The notes under the pieces were generated by a model. That model saw only the letters and a program-made list of their open reading frames with translations. It had not been told where the DNA came from and ran no database searches. From a virus, in the IMG/VR virus record IMGVR_UViG_3300035670_001246, positions 1-23,806 of that record: DNA of 23,806 bases. One strand, written 5' to 3'. The translations under genes and the position numbers were made by a program. Position 1 is the first letter of the stretch, and the number at the start of each line of letters is the position of its first letter. Below are positions 16,085 to 23,368 of the stretch, piece after piece.

Positions 16085-17056
16085 CTAATTGGTTGCTTGC
16101 GAGGTTGCTTTCTTGACTGCGGCCACCAGAGCTGCCCTCTGTTCGTCAGGAGAGAGCAGCCCAAACGGCTTGCCAGCAGTCCGCGATTCGCTGGCAGCCT
16201 TCGTCGTGAGGGTCTTCGCCGGGGCCTTCTTCCCGGCAGGGGCCTCGCCCTTCTGCTCCGCGCCGCCGCCAAACCGCTTCACGCGGTCGGCGTACTTCTT
16301 CTCGAGCGCGCGGATGACCTCGATGTCCTCGGGCGGCTCGCCGTAGCGCTCCTCGTGGCGCTCGGCGACGCGAAGCGCCTCGTCCCAGAGGCTGTCGACG
16401 TCGTCCGAGAACATGTTGAAGAGGGTCGGGTACTCCGCCTTCGTGACCTGCGTCAGGAACTCGTTCCGGGCCTGCGCCAACTGCTGCTGCTGCTGATGCG
16501 CCTGACGCTCGGCCATGGCCTCCTCGCGCTCCCTGCGCAGGGCCTGGATCTCCTTCTTGACCTCGTCGAGCTCGCCGAAGGGGACGTCCATGTTCCCCTC
16601 GCGCATGCCGGCGTCGATGAGGTCTTGGAAGTCGAACCCGAACTCTTGGAACGTGCGCGCAGGGGCGCGGCGCAGTTTCTTGAAGAGGTCCTCGACAACC
16701 TGCTTCTTCGAGTACTCGATGTACTCGGCCGCTTTCTCGAGTTTGGCCTCGAGCTGACGCGCGTAGTTCTCCGCCTTGCGCACGCGCGACTCGGCGGCCT
16801 GCCGAATGGCGAGCACCTGCTCGGCGAAGTCCTCCTGCGCCTCGGGCTCCTCGGCCTCTGCTTCGGCGCCGCCTTCGGCTTCACCCGCCTCGGCCTCGAC
16901 GGTCTCCTCGCCTTCGCCGGACGCATCGACCTCGGGCTCGCGCGTGGGCTCCGGGGTCTCGGGCTCCTGCGCGGGCGCCTCCTCGGCCTCCGGCTGACTG
17001 GAAGAGATGACGGTATCCGCTGCTGCGCGCATCCGCGCGACCAAATCGTCAGACAT
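16085..17056 (-). CDS. Capsid scaffolding protein
   Basis: A protein of 323 residues. Its start lies within the last codons of the portal gene (8-base overlap, different frame), with GGAGG about 6 bases upstream. Residues 20-80 are strongly acidic and Pro/Glu-rich. Residues about 78-205 are Glu/Lys/Arg/Ala-rich coiled coil with a Gln run (HQQQQQL) near 188. Residues about 255-323 are basic (KKYADRVKRFGGG, PAGKKAPAKTLTTK, VAAVKKATSQ). An acidic N-terminus, helical middle and basic C-terminal capsid-binding tail, placed between portal and capsid genes, is the classic scaffold layout. It would guide procapsid assembly and leave before or during packaging. No protease motif is present, so removal is probably by exit, not self-cleavage; that is inference. 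Confidence 0.8.
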   Translation of the reverse strand: MSDDLVARMRAAADTVISSSQPEAEEAPAQEPETPEPTREPEVDASGEGEETVEAEAGEAEGGAEAEAEEPEAQEDFAEQVLAIRQAAESRVRKAENYARQLEAKLEKAAEYIEYSKKQVVEDLFKKLRRAPARTFQEFGFDFQDLIDAGMREGNMDVPFGELDEVKKEIQALRREREEAMAERQAHQQQQQLAQARNEFLTQVTKAEYPTLFNMFSDDVDSLWDEALRVAERHEERYGEPPEDIEVIRALEKKYADRVKRFGGGAEQKGEAPAGKKAPAKTLTTKAASESRTAGKPFGLLSPDEQRAALVAAVKKATSQATN

Positions 17057-18932
17057 TCATGGCCTCCATTGCCTGTGCCGGCGGCTCTTCCGCTGGCGGT
17101 GCTTCTTCCACGGGCGGCGGCGCCGCCTGCTGGGCGGCAGCAGCCTGCTGCGCCGCGGCTTCCATGCGCGCCTGCTCGATGAGCGCCTCGATCTTCGTGA
17201 CGTAGTCGTCGAGCACCTCGATGCGGTCCTCGGTCACGCCATCGACGCGCGCCTTGTTGTAGTGCTTGCGCGCGCGGTCGTACGCGATGGCGAGGTCGAG
17301 CCGCTTGTCGGGGTCCGGGTAGGGCTCGCCACGCAGGATGAGCGACACGGCCTTGTCGACCACGTCGAGGTCCGCCGTCTCAAGGTCGCGCTCTGAATCG
17401 ATGTCGCCGATGTTCAGGAGGTTCGCGACGACGCGACGGTCGGTGATGACCTTGCGGTCGACGAGCTCGAGCACCTCTTGGAACAGCGCGGCCTTGGTCT
17501 GCGAAAGCGCGCTGATGGGCTCGCAGCGGAGCGTGAACTCCTTGCGGTCCATCTGCACCTGCGACCAGTTGATGCGCTCGAGCTGGCCCGAGCCTGGCGC
17601 CAGGATTTCGACGTCGATGCCGTCCTCTGCCGCTTCCTCGCACGCGTCGACGATGAGCCAGCCGATGTCGACGTGGAACTGGCGCACGGCCTCGTGAGCG
17701 ACGCGGAAGCGCGCGTCTTCCATGTCGTCGTAGACCGTGAGCGCGCGCCCGGACGCCTGCCGCAGGCCCGCAGGCAATACTGACTGAGCGGCCAGTTCCG
17801 AAATGCCCTCGTACCGGAGCATGTTCGACGCGATCATGTCCTTGTACGCGTAGGTGTCCGGGTGGACCGGCTGCGGATTGAAGACGACCGGCGGCGCGCC
17901 CTCGTACTCGAAGATGGTGCCGACATCGTTGTCGATCTTCGTCTTCGTCATGGTGCCGGCTTGCACCGCGATGTGCGAACCGCCCATGAGGTTGTGCGCG
18001 GTCTGGATCTTCTCGCTGAGGAGGTCGTACTCGTCCTGCGGGGCCGCGAGCTCGAGCGCCATCGACGGGCCGTAGAACCCCGACAGCACCGTGTTGGTGC
18101 GGCAGAACGCCCAGCCGAAGTTCGTCGAGCGGCGCCACGGCGTCGCCTGCAGGGTTCCGGTGCTGAGCGCGATGACGCGCAGCCCGTCCTTGGCCTTCGA
18201 GCCAGAAGCGAGATGAATGCCCTCGTAGACCAGGATTTGGTCCGAGTAGCGCGACGAGTTCATGTAGTTGGAGTCGTCGTCCGCGGGCTTCGGGGCCGCG
18301 AGGATGGCCTTCGTGCGCTCCGCCGAGCTTCCGAAGAGCGTCGTGTCGTCTCCGCCGAACGCTTCAAGCACGACGCCGCGATCCATGTAGCAGCGGTGGT
18401 AGAGGCAGCGCGGCGTGCCGTAGCGCGCCTCGGGCTCGCTCACGAGCATGTCGAAGGCGGGCACTCGCTCGATGACCACCTGCCGGTCGTCGCCGATGTA
18501 CACCTTGACCATCGCGATCCCGAAGACGAGCTCGTCGAGGAGCAGCTGCGGGTAGATTTTGGAGTACTGCGCAGCCACGAAGGCACCCGCCAGGAAGCGA
18601 TCCAGCCGCTTCGCTCGGTACCTTTGCAGGAAATCGCCTCCTACGGTCACCGTGCTCGGGAGCGGCATCTGCCGCGCGAGCTTGGCCTGCATCGTATGGA
18701 TGGCGTTGCGCGCCACGTTGAACGACACCCGGTCGTCCCAGACGTTTCGCACCGGCATGCCGAACATTTTCAGGTCGGTGCCGTACACCTCCGCCGCGCG
18801 GGTCCACATTTGACGGCGATACGTCGTCTCATTGCGGATGGCCGTGACCGCTCCCACGAGGGCGACGTACGGATCCTCCTTCTGCTGATGAAGGAGCCAC
18901 CATGCGTCCGTGGTTTCGGAGATACCCGCCAT
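17049..18932 (-). CDS. Portal protein
   Basis: A protein of 627 residues, between T7 (536) and P22 (725) in length. The ATG at 18932 is the first start after an in-frame TAA; the SD is poor. The N-terminal part has WDDRVSFNVARNAIHTMQAK, the helical N-rich motif of many podovirus portals, and VFGIAMVKVYIGDDRQVVIE. A conserved segment at about residues 372-405 reads YEGISELAAQSVLPAGL then SGRALTVYDDMEDARF, the G-I-S-x-x-x-A-Q-x-x-x-P-x-G-L-x-x-x-S-G-x-A signature of portals of this class. The C-terminus is an Ala/Gln/Pro/Glu-rich tail (about 580-627), probably disordered. It would form the dodecameric ring at one vertex for packaging and ejection. Flanked by terminase and scaffold, as in most tailed phages. 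Confidence 0.9.
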   Translation of the reverse strand: MAGISETTDAWWLLHQQKEDPYVALVGAVTAIRNETTYRRQMWTRAAEVYGTDLKMFGMPVRNVWDDRVSFNVARNAIHTMQAKLARQMPLPSTVTVGGDFLQRYRAKRLDRFLAGAFVAAQYSKIYPQLLLDELVFGIAMVKVYIGDDRQVVIERVPAFDMLVSEPEARYGTPRCLYHRCYMDRGVVLEAFGGDDTTLFGSSAERTKAILAAPKPADDDSNYMNSSRYSDQILVYEGIHLASGSKAKDGLRVIALSTGTLQATPWRRSTNFGWAFCRTNTVLSGFYGPSMALELAAPQDEYDLLSEKIQTAHNLMGGSHIAVQAGTMTKTKIDNDVGTIFEYEGAPPVVFNPQPVHPDTYAYKDMIASNMLRYEGISELAAQSVLPAGLRQASGRALTVYDDMEDARFRVAHEAVRQFHVDIGWLIVDACEEAAEDGIDVEILAPGSGQLERINWSQVQMDRKEFTLRCEPISALSQTKAALFQEVLELVDRKVITDRRVVANLLNIGDIDSERDLETADLDVVDKAVSLILRGEPYPDPDKRLDLAIAYDRARKHYNKARVDGVTEDRIEVLDDYVTKIEALIEQARMEAAAQQAAAAQQAAPPPVEEAPPAEEPPAQAMEAMNV

Positions 18933-18941
18933 TTCTGGCCC

Positions 18942-18969
18942 AGTATCCCCAAGTTATCGTGACTCTCAA
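18942..18969 (-). promoter_or_regulatory. Possible sigma70-like promoter before the portal gene
   Basis: Reading the minus strand, TTGAGA (18969-18964) and GATACT (18947-18942) are separated by 16 bases. This resembles a -35 (5 of 6) and a weak -10 (4 of 6). It lies in the terminase-portal gap, and its start point would fall only a few bases before the portal ATG, which lacks a good SD. Short matches like this arise by chance, so confidence is low. Confidence 0.22.
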
Positions 18970-20609
18970 GCGAGAAAGCGACGCTTTTTGGCCAATCGGT
19001 CAGCTTTTCGGCGCATGGTCTTTTCCAGCGGCAGCCAAATCTGCTTTTCCTCCTCGGTCATGCCCCCGTAACCCTCCTCGAACGATTTTGCCGTGTCGGT
19101 GGGCTGCTGCTCGTGCCATCTGGTGAGCGCCATGCAGACGGCTGGGGCGTAGTCGGCGTGCCGACCATCGTTCGTCTTGCCAAGGTCGATGGTGATGCCG
19201 CTCTGGGTGTAGCGCCGCACGACTCGCTGCAGGTCTTGCTTCACGAGGGGGTCTGGAGGGAGCTCGACCTCGCCCATTTCGAACATCGTGCGCAGCGTGA
19301 GGTAGCGTTTCGTGCGCTCGTTGGACGACCACGCGTGCGGAACGAGCACGAGGCCCACCTGGTGCGCCAAATCGCGCAGCGCGTCGCCCATGTACTGGTC
19401 GCTGTCGAGCACCGTCACGCGGTATGCGCGCAGGATGACGGCGATTTCCTTCAGCACGGTGGCCGGCGACAGCGGCGCAGTCGGGCTTCCCGTCCACTGC
19501 TTTGCAAATGCGATCACTTTCTCGCGCCGACCCTGCCCGGTCGCCACGACGAGCGTGAACGAGTTGCCGCGCGTGGCCGGGTCGATGGCTGCGGTGTAGC
19601 GGATGCCTTGCTGCGGGGGCGCAACGATGGGCGTCTCGCGCGTTGCGCTCTCGAGCATGGCCGTCGTGAACAGCGCCTCCTCTGGATCGGCAAACTCCGC
19701 CTCGATGTCGGTGCGGTAGATGCGCGGATCGCGCTTCGCGATCTCGAGCTTGTCGGGCGTCCAGATGACCGGGGCCATGTCGTACGCCGGTGCCTTGATG
19801 ACGATGCAGTCGCGGTCGGGTTTGCCCCATCGGTCCTTCACGAGGTCGTAGAGGAATCCCATCGGCGCCCACGGCGAACTGATGTAGACGAGCTGCGCGC
19901 CTGGGAGAATGCGGAGCAGAACAGCGTCCCGCAGATCATTCACAGAGACCGCTGCGTCATCCGCACCCCAGCGCGCGACCTCGTCCATGATGACGCCGGC
20001 GGACCAGCGCGCGACGAGCGACGAGCCCGCCTTGGAGGCCGCGACGACCTTGATCTCGACGGGGCGCCCGCTCGGGTGCTTGACCATGAGCGTGTCGGCG
20101 GTGGGCGTCTCGAGGATGAGCTTCGAGAGCAGCGGAGACGCCATCATCCGGCCCACGATGTGGCCGAAGATGACGTCCGCGAGGTCTTTGCTCAGCGAGA
20201 CGATTGAGATGCGCGGGATCTCACCTGGTCCAAGACGCGTAAGGTCTGCTCGCTGAGACCAGTATACCGCGAGCGCCGCGGCACTGAGGCTCTTTGCAGT
20301 TCGGATACCTGCCACGATAGCGACTTCACTTGGTCGGACAGGCGCCGGGAGTGTGCCGCCACACGCGCGAAGGACCACGTCATCATCGCCCAGCTCGTCC
20401 AGAGGGCGACCATCAACGATGCGCGCAATGGCTCGCTGAAGAGGCGAGGCGGTAGTGAGAGCAAAGCCAAGAGGACTGGTGAGAAGGCCCTCAAAGTGAG
20501 TGAGGCTCTTCTGCGCCAGTTGCTCTTTGACTCGAGCCTCGAAGCTCGCGAGTACATGGTCAGCTTGGGGTGACTTTGCGGGGACGTCCGCGGCGCCTGA
20601 CTTCTTCAA
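18966..20609 (-). CDS. terL: Terminase large subunit
   Basis: A protein of 547 residues, the packaging motor. The start is TTG at 20609: the frame has no earlier start after a TAG at 20622-20624, no ATG in the next 60 codons, and AGAGGAG lies 7 bases upstream. The ATPase domain shows a Walker A-like loop GIRTAKS (101-107) and Walker B GVIMDE (205-210, D209 and E210), then the coupling motif VYISSPWAP (241-249). The nuclease domain carries the expected acidic triad: D343 in AAIDPA, D402 or D404 in VTVLDSDQ, and D486 in RHADYAPA. The Walker loop has Ala where Gly usually precedes the lysine. The C-terminus is basic (RRKADRLAKKRRFLA). The N-terminus overlaps the preceding gene by 50 bases in another frame. 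No small subunit is obvious nearby. Confidence 0.93.
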   Translation of the reverse strand: MKKSGAADVPAKSPQADHVLASFEARVKEQLAQKSLTHFEGLLTSPLGFALTTASPLQRAIARIVDGRPLDELGDDDVVLRACGGTLPAPVRPSEVAIVAGIRTAKSLSAAALAVYWSQRADLTRLGPGEIPRISIVSLSKDLADVIFGHIVGRMMASPLLSKLILETPTADTLMVKHPSGRPVEIKVVAASKAGSSLVARWSAGVIMDEVARWGADDAAVSVNDLRDAVLLRILPGAQLVYISSPWAPMGFLYDLVKDRWGKPDRDCIVIKAPAYDMAPVIWTPDKLEIAKRDPRIYRTDIEAEFADPEEALFTTAMLESATRETPIVAPPQQGIRYTAAIDPATRGNSFTLVVATGQGRREKVIAFAKQWTGSPTAPLSPATVLKEIAVILRAYRVTVLDSDQYMGDALRDLAHQVGLVLVPHAWSSNERTKRYLTLRTMFEMGEVELPPDPLVKQDLQRVVRRYTQSGITIDLGKTNDGRHADYAPAVCMALTRWHEQQPTDTAKSFEEGYGGMTEEEKQIWLPLEKTMRRKADRLAKKRRFLA

Positions 20610-20853
20610 CCTTCGGCTCCTCTACTTCCTCGACGGGGGCTTGCTCGGCAGATTCAGCGGGTTCGGCAAGAACGACGAGCTCGACGACGTTGGAGACGGG
20701 CACTCGGAGTTCTCGGGAGCAGACGAAGCCGCCTTCGAATCGAAGATCATCGTGTTTCGGCCGAAAGAGCGTGGTTGTGACGCGGGAGAACTCTGCGGGG
20801 TCGGAGACTCCGCGGAGGAAGATGGCGCGCTTGAGCGGGGTTTTCTCTGACAT
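20560..20853 (-). CDS. Small protein with C-terminal AT-hook, upstream of terminase
   Basis: A protein of 97 residues. The ATG at 20853 has only a weak purine-rich site (AAGAAAG). Third codon positions are strongly G/C throughout this frame, unlike the frame that overlaps it, so I take it as real. Residues 1-66 look like a small beta-fold (AIFLRGVSDPAEFSRVTTTL, FEGGFVCSRELRVPVSNVVE); the VPxSNV strand is common in small phage proteins encoded before terminases. Residues 67-85 are acidic (EEVEEPKVEEV), and the C-terminus is RRRGRPRKVTPS, an AT-hook core (R-G-R-P) that binds the minor groove of DNA. A DNA-binding protein next to the large terminase could assist packaging, or stand in for a small terminase, but nothing proves that. 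It overlaps terminase by 50 bases. Confidence 0.7.
   Translation of the reverse strand: MSEKTPLKRAIFLRGVSDPAEFSRVTTTLFRPKHDDLRFEGGFVCSRELRVPVSNVVELVVLAEPAESAEQAPVEEVEEPKVEEVRRRGRPRKVTPS
20617..20623 (-). promoter_or_regulatory. Strong SD that fixes the TTG start of terminase
   Basis: AGAGGAG on the minus strand, 7 bases before the TTG at 20609 and inside the coding region of the preceding AT-hook gene. No ATG or GTG is available near the expected terminase N-terminus, so this site decides the start. Confidence 0.7.
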
Positions 20854-21086
20854 TGTCGTTCTGCTTTCTTGATGGCGGCCACGAGGGCCTCGATGAACGG
20901 AATCCCCATGGTCTGGGTGGCCGTGAGGTCGGGGGAGACGAACTTGATCTCCTTGCCGAAGGAGTGGATGTGCCAACCCGTGAAGGCGGTCACGACGTCG
21001 CCGTACTTGCGCCACGCGTCGCAGTAGGCTTTCGAGCGCACGAGGAGTCGCCCGCCCGGAGCCGCACGCTTGTCATCGTCGCCCAT
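20622..21086 (-). CDS. Unknown protein; second half overlaps the AT-hook gene
   Basis: A protein of 154 residues if read to its TAG. The ATG at 21086 has AGAGG 4 bases upstream. Residues 1-78 look like real protein with strong G/C third positions (LLVRSKAYCDAWRKYGDVVT, FTGWHIHSFGKEIKFVSPD, MGIPFIEALVAAIKKAE). From residue 79 onward the frame overlaps the AT-hook gene for 232 bases, third-position G/C bias is lost, and the translation becomes Ser/Pro-rich low complexity. So the true product may be the first half with a long incidental tail, or the two halves may be joined by a frameshift or a sequencing error at about 20853. I do not recognise the family. Confidence 0.55.
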   Translation of the reverse strand: MGDDDKRAAPGGRLLVRSKAYCDAWRKYGDVVTAFTGWHIHSFGKEIKFVSPDLTATQTMGIPFIEALVAAIKKAERQCQRKPRSSAPSSSAESPTPQSSPASQPRSFGRNTMIFDSKAASSAPENSECPSPTSSSSSFLPNPLNLPSKPPSRK

Positions 21087-21339
21087 CGCGCCTCTTGAAG
21101 TGGCCAGCCGAACACATGGAGCAGGTGCCTGTATACCGCACGCGCCCGTCCTTGACCCAGCGGAGCCACTGCTCAAGCACCTCGCCCTTGTAACGGCACT
21201 TGGTGCATCGCACGAGGCAGCGGCGCTTCTGCGCGAACGTCTGCGGGTCGCCTGGGTCGATGACTTCGAGGACGCCGGCAACGTCGCCGGCCTTGAACGC
21301 AATGGGCCTACGCTGGCCCGTTTGGTAGAAGGTCGCCAT
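21073..21339 (-). CDS. Small zinc-ribbon-like protein
   Basis: A protein of 88 residues. I chose the ATG at 21339, two bases after the previous stop (TGAACATG); an upstream in-frame ATG would overlap the previous gene by 49 bases. Two cysteine knuckles, CTKC (45-48) and CSMC (73-76), with an extra C41 and H80, have the spacing of a zinc ribbon. Between them lies WLRWVKDGRVRYTGT, which would be the beta hairpin. The C-terminus is basic (HFKRRDGRR). The fold suggests binding of nucleic acid or protein, but there is no partner in view. It overlaps the next gene by 14 bases. Metal binding is inferred from the cysteine pattern. Confidence 0.65.
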   Translation of the reverse strand: MATFYQTGQRRPIAFKAGDVAGVLEVIDPGDPQTFAQKRRCLVRCTKCRYKGEVLEQWLRWVKDGRVRYTGTCSMCSAGHFKRRDGRR

Positions 21340-21341
21340 GT

Positions 21342-21527
21342 TCACTCGTCGATTGGGAGGGTGAGCTCGTAGGTCTGCCCGCCCTGCCATGCGTTGAAGT
21401 CGTAGTACCCAGACTGACGGTACTCGATGAAGAGCGAGCCTTCCGGTGGGCTGTAGAACCCGTCCTCGTCGGGGCCAATCTCCTCACGGCGGCCGCCTTC
21501 GTAGACGGCGAATACCTTGATGGTCAT
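21342..21527 (-). CDS. Very small unknown protein
   Basis: A protein of 61 residues. The start at 21527 lies in an ATGA overlap with the previous stop and has GAGGG about 7 bases upstream. The sequence (MTIKVFAVYEGGRREEIGPD, then GSLFIEYRQSGYYDF) is aromatic and acidic, predicted beta-rich, with no membrane or signal segment and no cysteine. I do not recognise a family. The overlap chain suggests it is co-translated with its neighbours. Confidence 0.6.
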   Translation of the reverse strand: MTIKVFAVYEGGRREEIGPDEDGFYSPPEGSLFIEYRQSGYYDFNAWQGGQTYELTLPIDE

Positions 21528-21763
21528 GGCGCGGCCCTCATCGCGCCCTTCAGCGCCTTGCAAAGCTCCGTGGCGGCCTCGTAGTGCAGCGTGAGCATCG
21601 CGAGGCGGTCGTCGTCCACGAGCACGAGCACGTCGAAGCACGGGCGGTCGTAGTCGTCCATGTGCCCCGGCTCGAACGTGATGCGCACGGAGGCGGATCC
21701 GCCGTTGTGGTTGCGCGCGCAGTTGTCGACGATGGTCGGTGTCATGGTGAATCCTCCGCTCAT
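21524..21763 (-). CDS. Small unknown protein with two plausible starts
   Basis: A protein of 79 residues from the ATG at 21763, which lies in an ATGA overlap and has AGAGGA 6 bases upstream. A second ATG at 21745 (73 residues) also has a strong GGAGGA 6 bases before it, so both starts are credible. Residues FDVLVLVDDDRLAMLTLHYE form a likely strand and helix, followed by AATELCKALKGAMRAA. The two Cys and several His residues do not form a clear metal motif. Function unknown. Confidence 0.6.
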   Translation of the reverse strand: MSGGFTMTPTIVDNCARNHNGGSASVRITFEPGHMDDYDRPCFDVLVLVDDDRLAMLTLHYEAATELCKALKGAMRAAP

Positions 21764-22203
21764 TTCATATCCTCTGCCATCGCCCGCGCAGCCGCGCGGA
21801 TCAGGTCCATGAGCTTGCCGAACGAGATCTCTCCGTCGTCGTGCTCGCGGAGCACCTTGCGCACGCCTTCGTAGGAAAGGCCGTACTCGCGCATTTGCTC
21901 GGCCTCCTGGCGGATCATCGCGGAGAAGTTCGCCGCTGCAAACGTCTTCATGCGCTCGCACTCGGCCTCTAGCTCCCGCACGCGGGCGATGAGCGCGGGC
22001 ACGTCGGTGCGGGCCGAGGCGATGAAGATGGCATCATTTCGCGCGGCGTCTTCGGTTTCGCGGTGCGGTCCCGCGCAGAACCAGCGGACGTACTCGGAAT
22101 ATTCGCCGCACTCTCCGGAATCGGACTGTTCCATTCCGCAGTCCCATTCTTGGCTTGGCGTTGCCGCGTTCGCGCGGCGCTCGATTTCGTCGAGGTCGAT
22201 CAT
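21760..22203 (-). CDS. Ead/Ea22-like phage protein
   Basis: A protein of 147 residues. The start at 22203 lies in an ATGA overlap with GGAGGA about 3 bases upstream. The N-terminus DLDEIERRANAATPSQEW and the later NDAIFIASARTDVPALIARV with RELEAECERM match a layout that is widespread among accessory phage proteins, usually annotated Ead/Ea22-like: an I-E-x-R-A-x-A-A-T-P opening, then a D-A-x-F-I-A-x-A-R-x-D-V-P-A-L motif. Between them is a Cys/Glu/Ser-rich stretch. The C-terminal third is helical (LSYEGVRKVLREHDDGE, KLMDLIRAAARAMAED). The molecular function of the family is not known to me. Not essential in most phages that carry it, as far as I recall. Confidence 0.65.
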   Translation of the reverse strand: MIDLDEIERRANAATPSQEWDCGMEQSDSGECGEYSEYVRWFCAGPHRETEDAARNDAIFIASARTDVPALIARVRELEAECERMKTFAAANFSAMIRQEAEQMREYGLSYEGVRKVLREHDDGEISFGKLMDLIRAAARAMAEDMK

Positions 22204-23087
22204 GGCTCCTCCGGAATCGACATGGCGCGGATCACGTCGCGTGTGCCAGGAACGCAGTGCGCATCCGCCACACGCGCACACGCCTCGCGCATCGCCTCCG
22301 CCCCGCGGCGGTAGGCGTCGGCAGTATCGTGGACGTTCGCGTCGTACTTCACACTCAGCGCGTGCAACTCCGCGGCCATCGCGTCAACCTCACGCCGCAG
22401 TCGCTCCACCTCGGCGCGCGCTCCGTTGTACGCCTCCCGCGTCGCGCGCAGCTCCGCGTCCTGGTTGGCGACGCGGACGAGAAGCTCGTCGCGCTCGCGC
22501 ATGAGGCGGTCGTACTGCTCAAGGCCGCGCTCGGCCTCCACGTCGCGCTCGTCGAGGGCGGCGGTGAGGGTGGCGATTTCCAGGTCTGCCTCGGCCTTGG
22601 CGGTCGTGAGCGCCACGATGGCTTCGCGCGCTTCGTCGCGCTCGCGTTCGCTCTGATGCGCCCATGCTCGTGCCTTGTCGCGCTCGTCTTCGAGCCAGTT
22701 GATGTCCTCAAGGACCGCATTGACCGCATCGAGGTCTTGCCGCGCCTCTTCGAGCTGCCGCGCCAGTTCGAGCATCGCGCTCTGCGCCGTGCGCCCGGTC
22801 ATGCCTGCGGCCTCCCAGGCGGAGAGGGAGAGGTCGCGCTCGCGTTCCAGCGCACGCCACGCGTTCACGAGCACGGCAGGCTCCGCCACGTCGTAGCCAC
22901 CAACGCCAAATGCGCGCAGCACAAATCCGATCGGCTCCGCGACCTGCAGTTGCCACGCGCGCAGCTCGTCCCGTTCGCGACAGGCGTCCTTCCAGTCGCT
23001 CTCGAACATGAGCGCGGAGTTGGTCTCCACGTCGCGTTCGCGCGTGAGCGTCTCCACGAGGGCTTCCAATTCTTCGACGGTCTTCAT
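22200..23087 (-). CDS. Long coiled-coil protein with phage-type C-terminal motif
   Basis: A protein of 295 residues. The ATG at 23087 is in an ATGA overlap; SD is weak, so coupling is likely. Two helical coiled-coil blocks dominate: about residues 1-45 (MKTVEELEALVETLTRERD) and about 80-260 (rich in E, R, A and D, such as QSERERDEAREAIVAL and ERLRREVDAMAAELHAL). Between them is a short Gly/aromatic linker (IGFVLRAFGVGGYDVAEPAV). The end reads RRGAEAMREACARVADAHC then RDVIRAMSIPEEP; the G-A-E-A-M-R-E-A-x-A-R-V-A plus I-R-A-x-x-I-P pattern recurs at the C-termini of many small phage coiled-coil proteins. No enzymatic motif. Function unknown. Confidence 0.65.
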   Translation of the reverse strand: MKTVEELEALVETLTRERDVETNSALMFESDWKDACRERDELRAWQLQVAEPIGFVLRAFGVGGYDVAEPAVLVNAWRALERERDLSLSAWEAAGMTGRTAQSAMLELARQLEEARQDLDAVNAVLEDINWLEDERDKARAWAHQSERERDEAREAIVALTTAKAEADLEIATLTAALDERDVEAERGLEQYDRLMRERDELLVRVANQDAELRATREAYNGARAEVERLRREVDAMAAELHALSVKYDANVHDTADAYRRGAEAMREACARVADAHCVPGTRDVIRAMSIPEEP

Positions 23088-23368
23088 AGCGGGAACCAGG
23101 CCTTGAGGAGGGTGCTGACTTTGACGAGTCCGCCCTTGGGGCGCTCGTCGGGGTGTGCATCGAAGTACGCCGCCTCGCGACGGGCGGCCTCGGTCTGAAG
23201 CCACACGCGCCGCGTCTCGGGCATGTCGGGGTATTCGATGGGCGTGGAAGGTGCGTCGGTGCCGTAGCCAACGGGGCTGCCCATGTCGGCCGTGGGTAGC
23301 CTTGTCAGCGGTAGGCCTTGGCCGTACTTGAGCCACTGCGACACCTTGCTCGGCTTGCGCTTCTTCAT
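23084..23368 (-). CDS. Small basic unknown protein
   Basis: A protein of 94 residues. The start at 23368 lies in an ATGA overlap with GAGGA about 5 bases upstream. The N-terminus is basic (MKKRKPSKVSQWLKYGQGLP). The middle is Pro/Thr-rich (TDAPSTPIEYPDMPETRRVW), followed by a helix (LQTEAARREAAYFDAHPDER) and KGGLVKVSTLLKAWFPL. No Cys, no membrane segment. I do not recognise a family. Confidence 0.6.
   Translation of the reverse strand: MKKRKPSKVSQWLKYGQGLPLTRLPTADMGSPVGYGTDAPSTPIEYPDMPETRRVWLQTEAARREAAYFDAHPDERPKGGLVKVSTLLKAWFPL

Noticed and set aside
20192-20557. Minus-strand 121-codon frame starting 3 bases after the AT-hook gene stop
   Set aside because: It starts with an ATG in a good place but lies wholly inside terminase, and the sequence is Ser/Arg/Leu-rich with no pattern. 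Terminase motifs begin soon after in the other frame.
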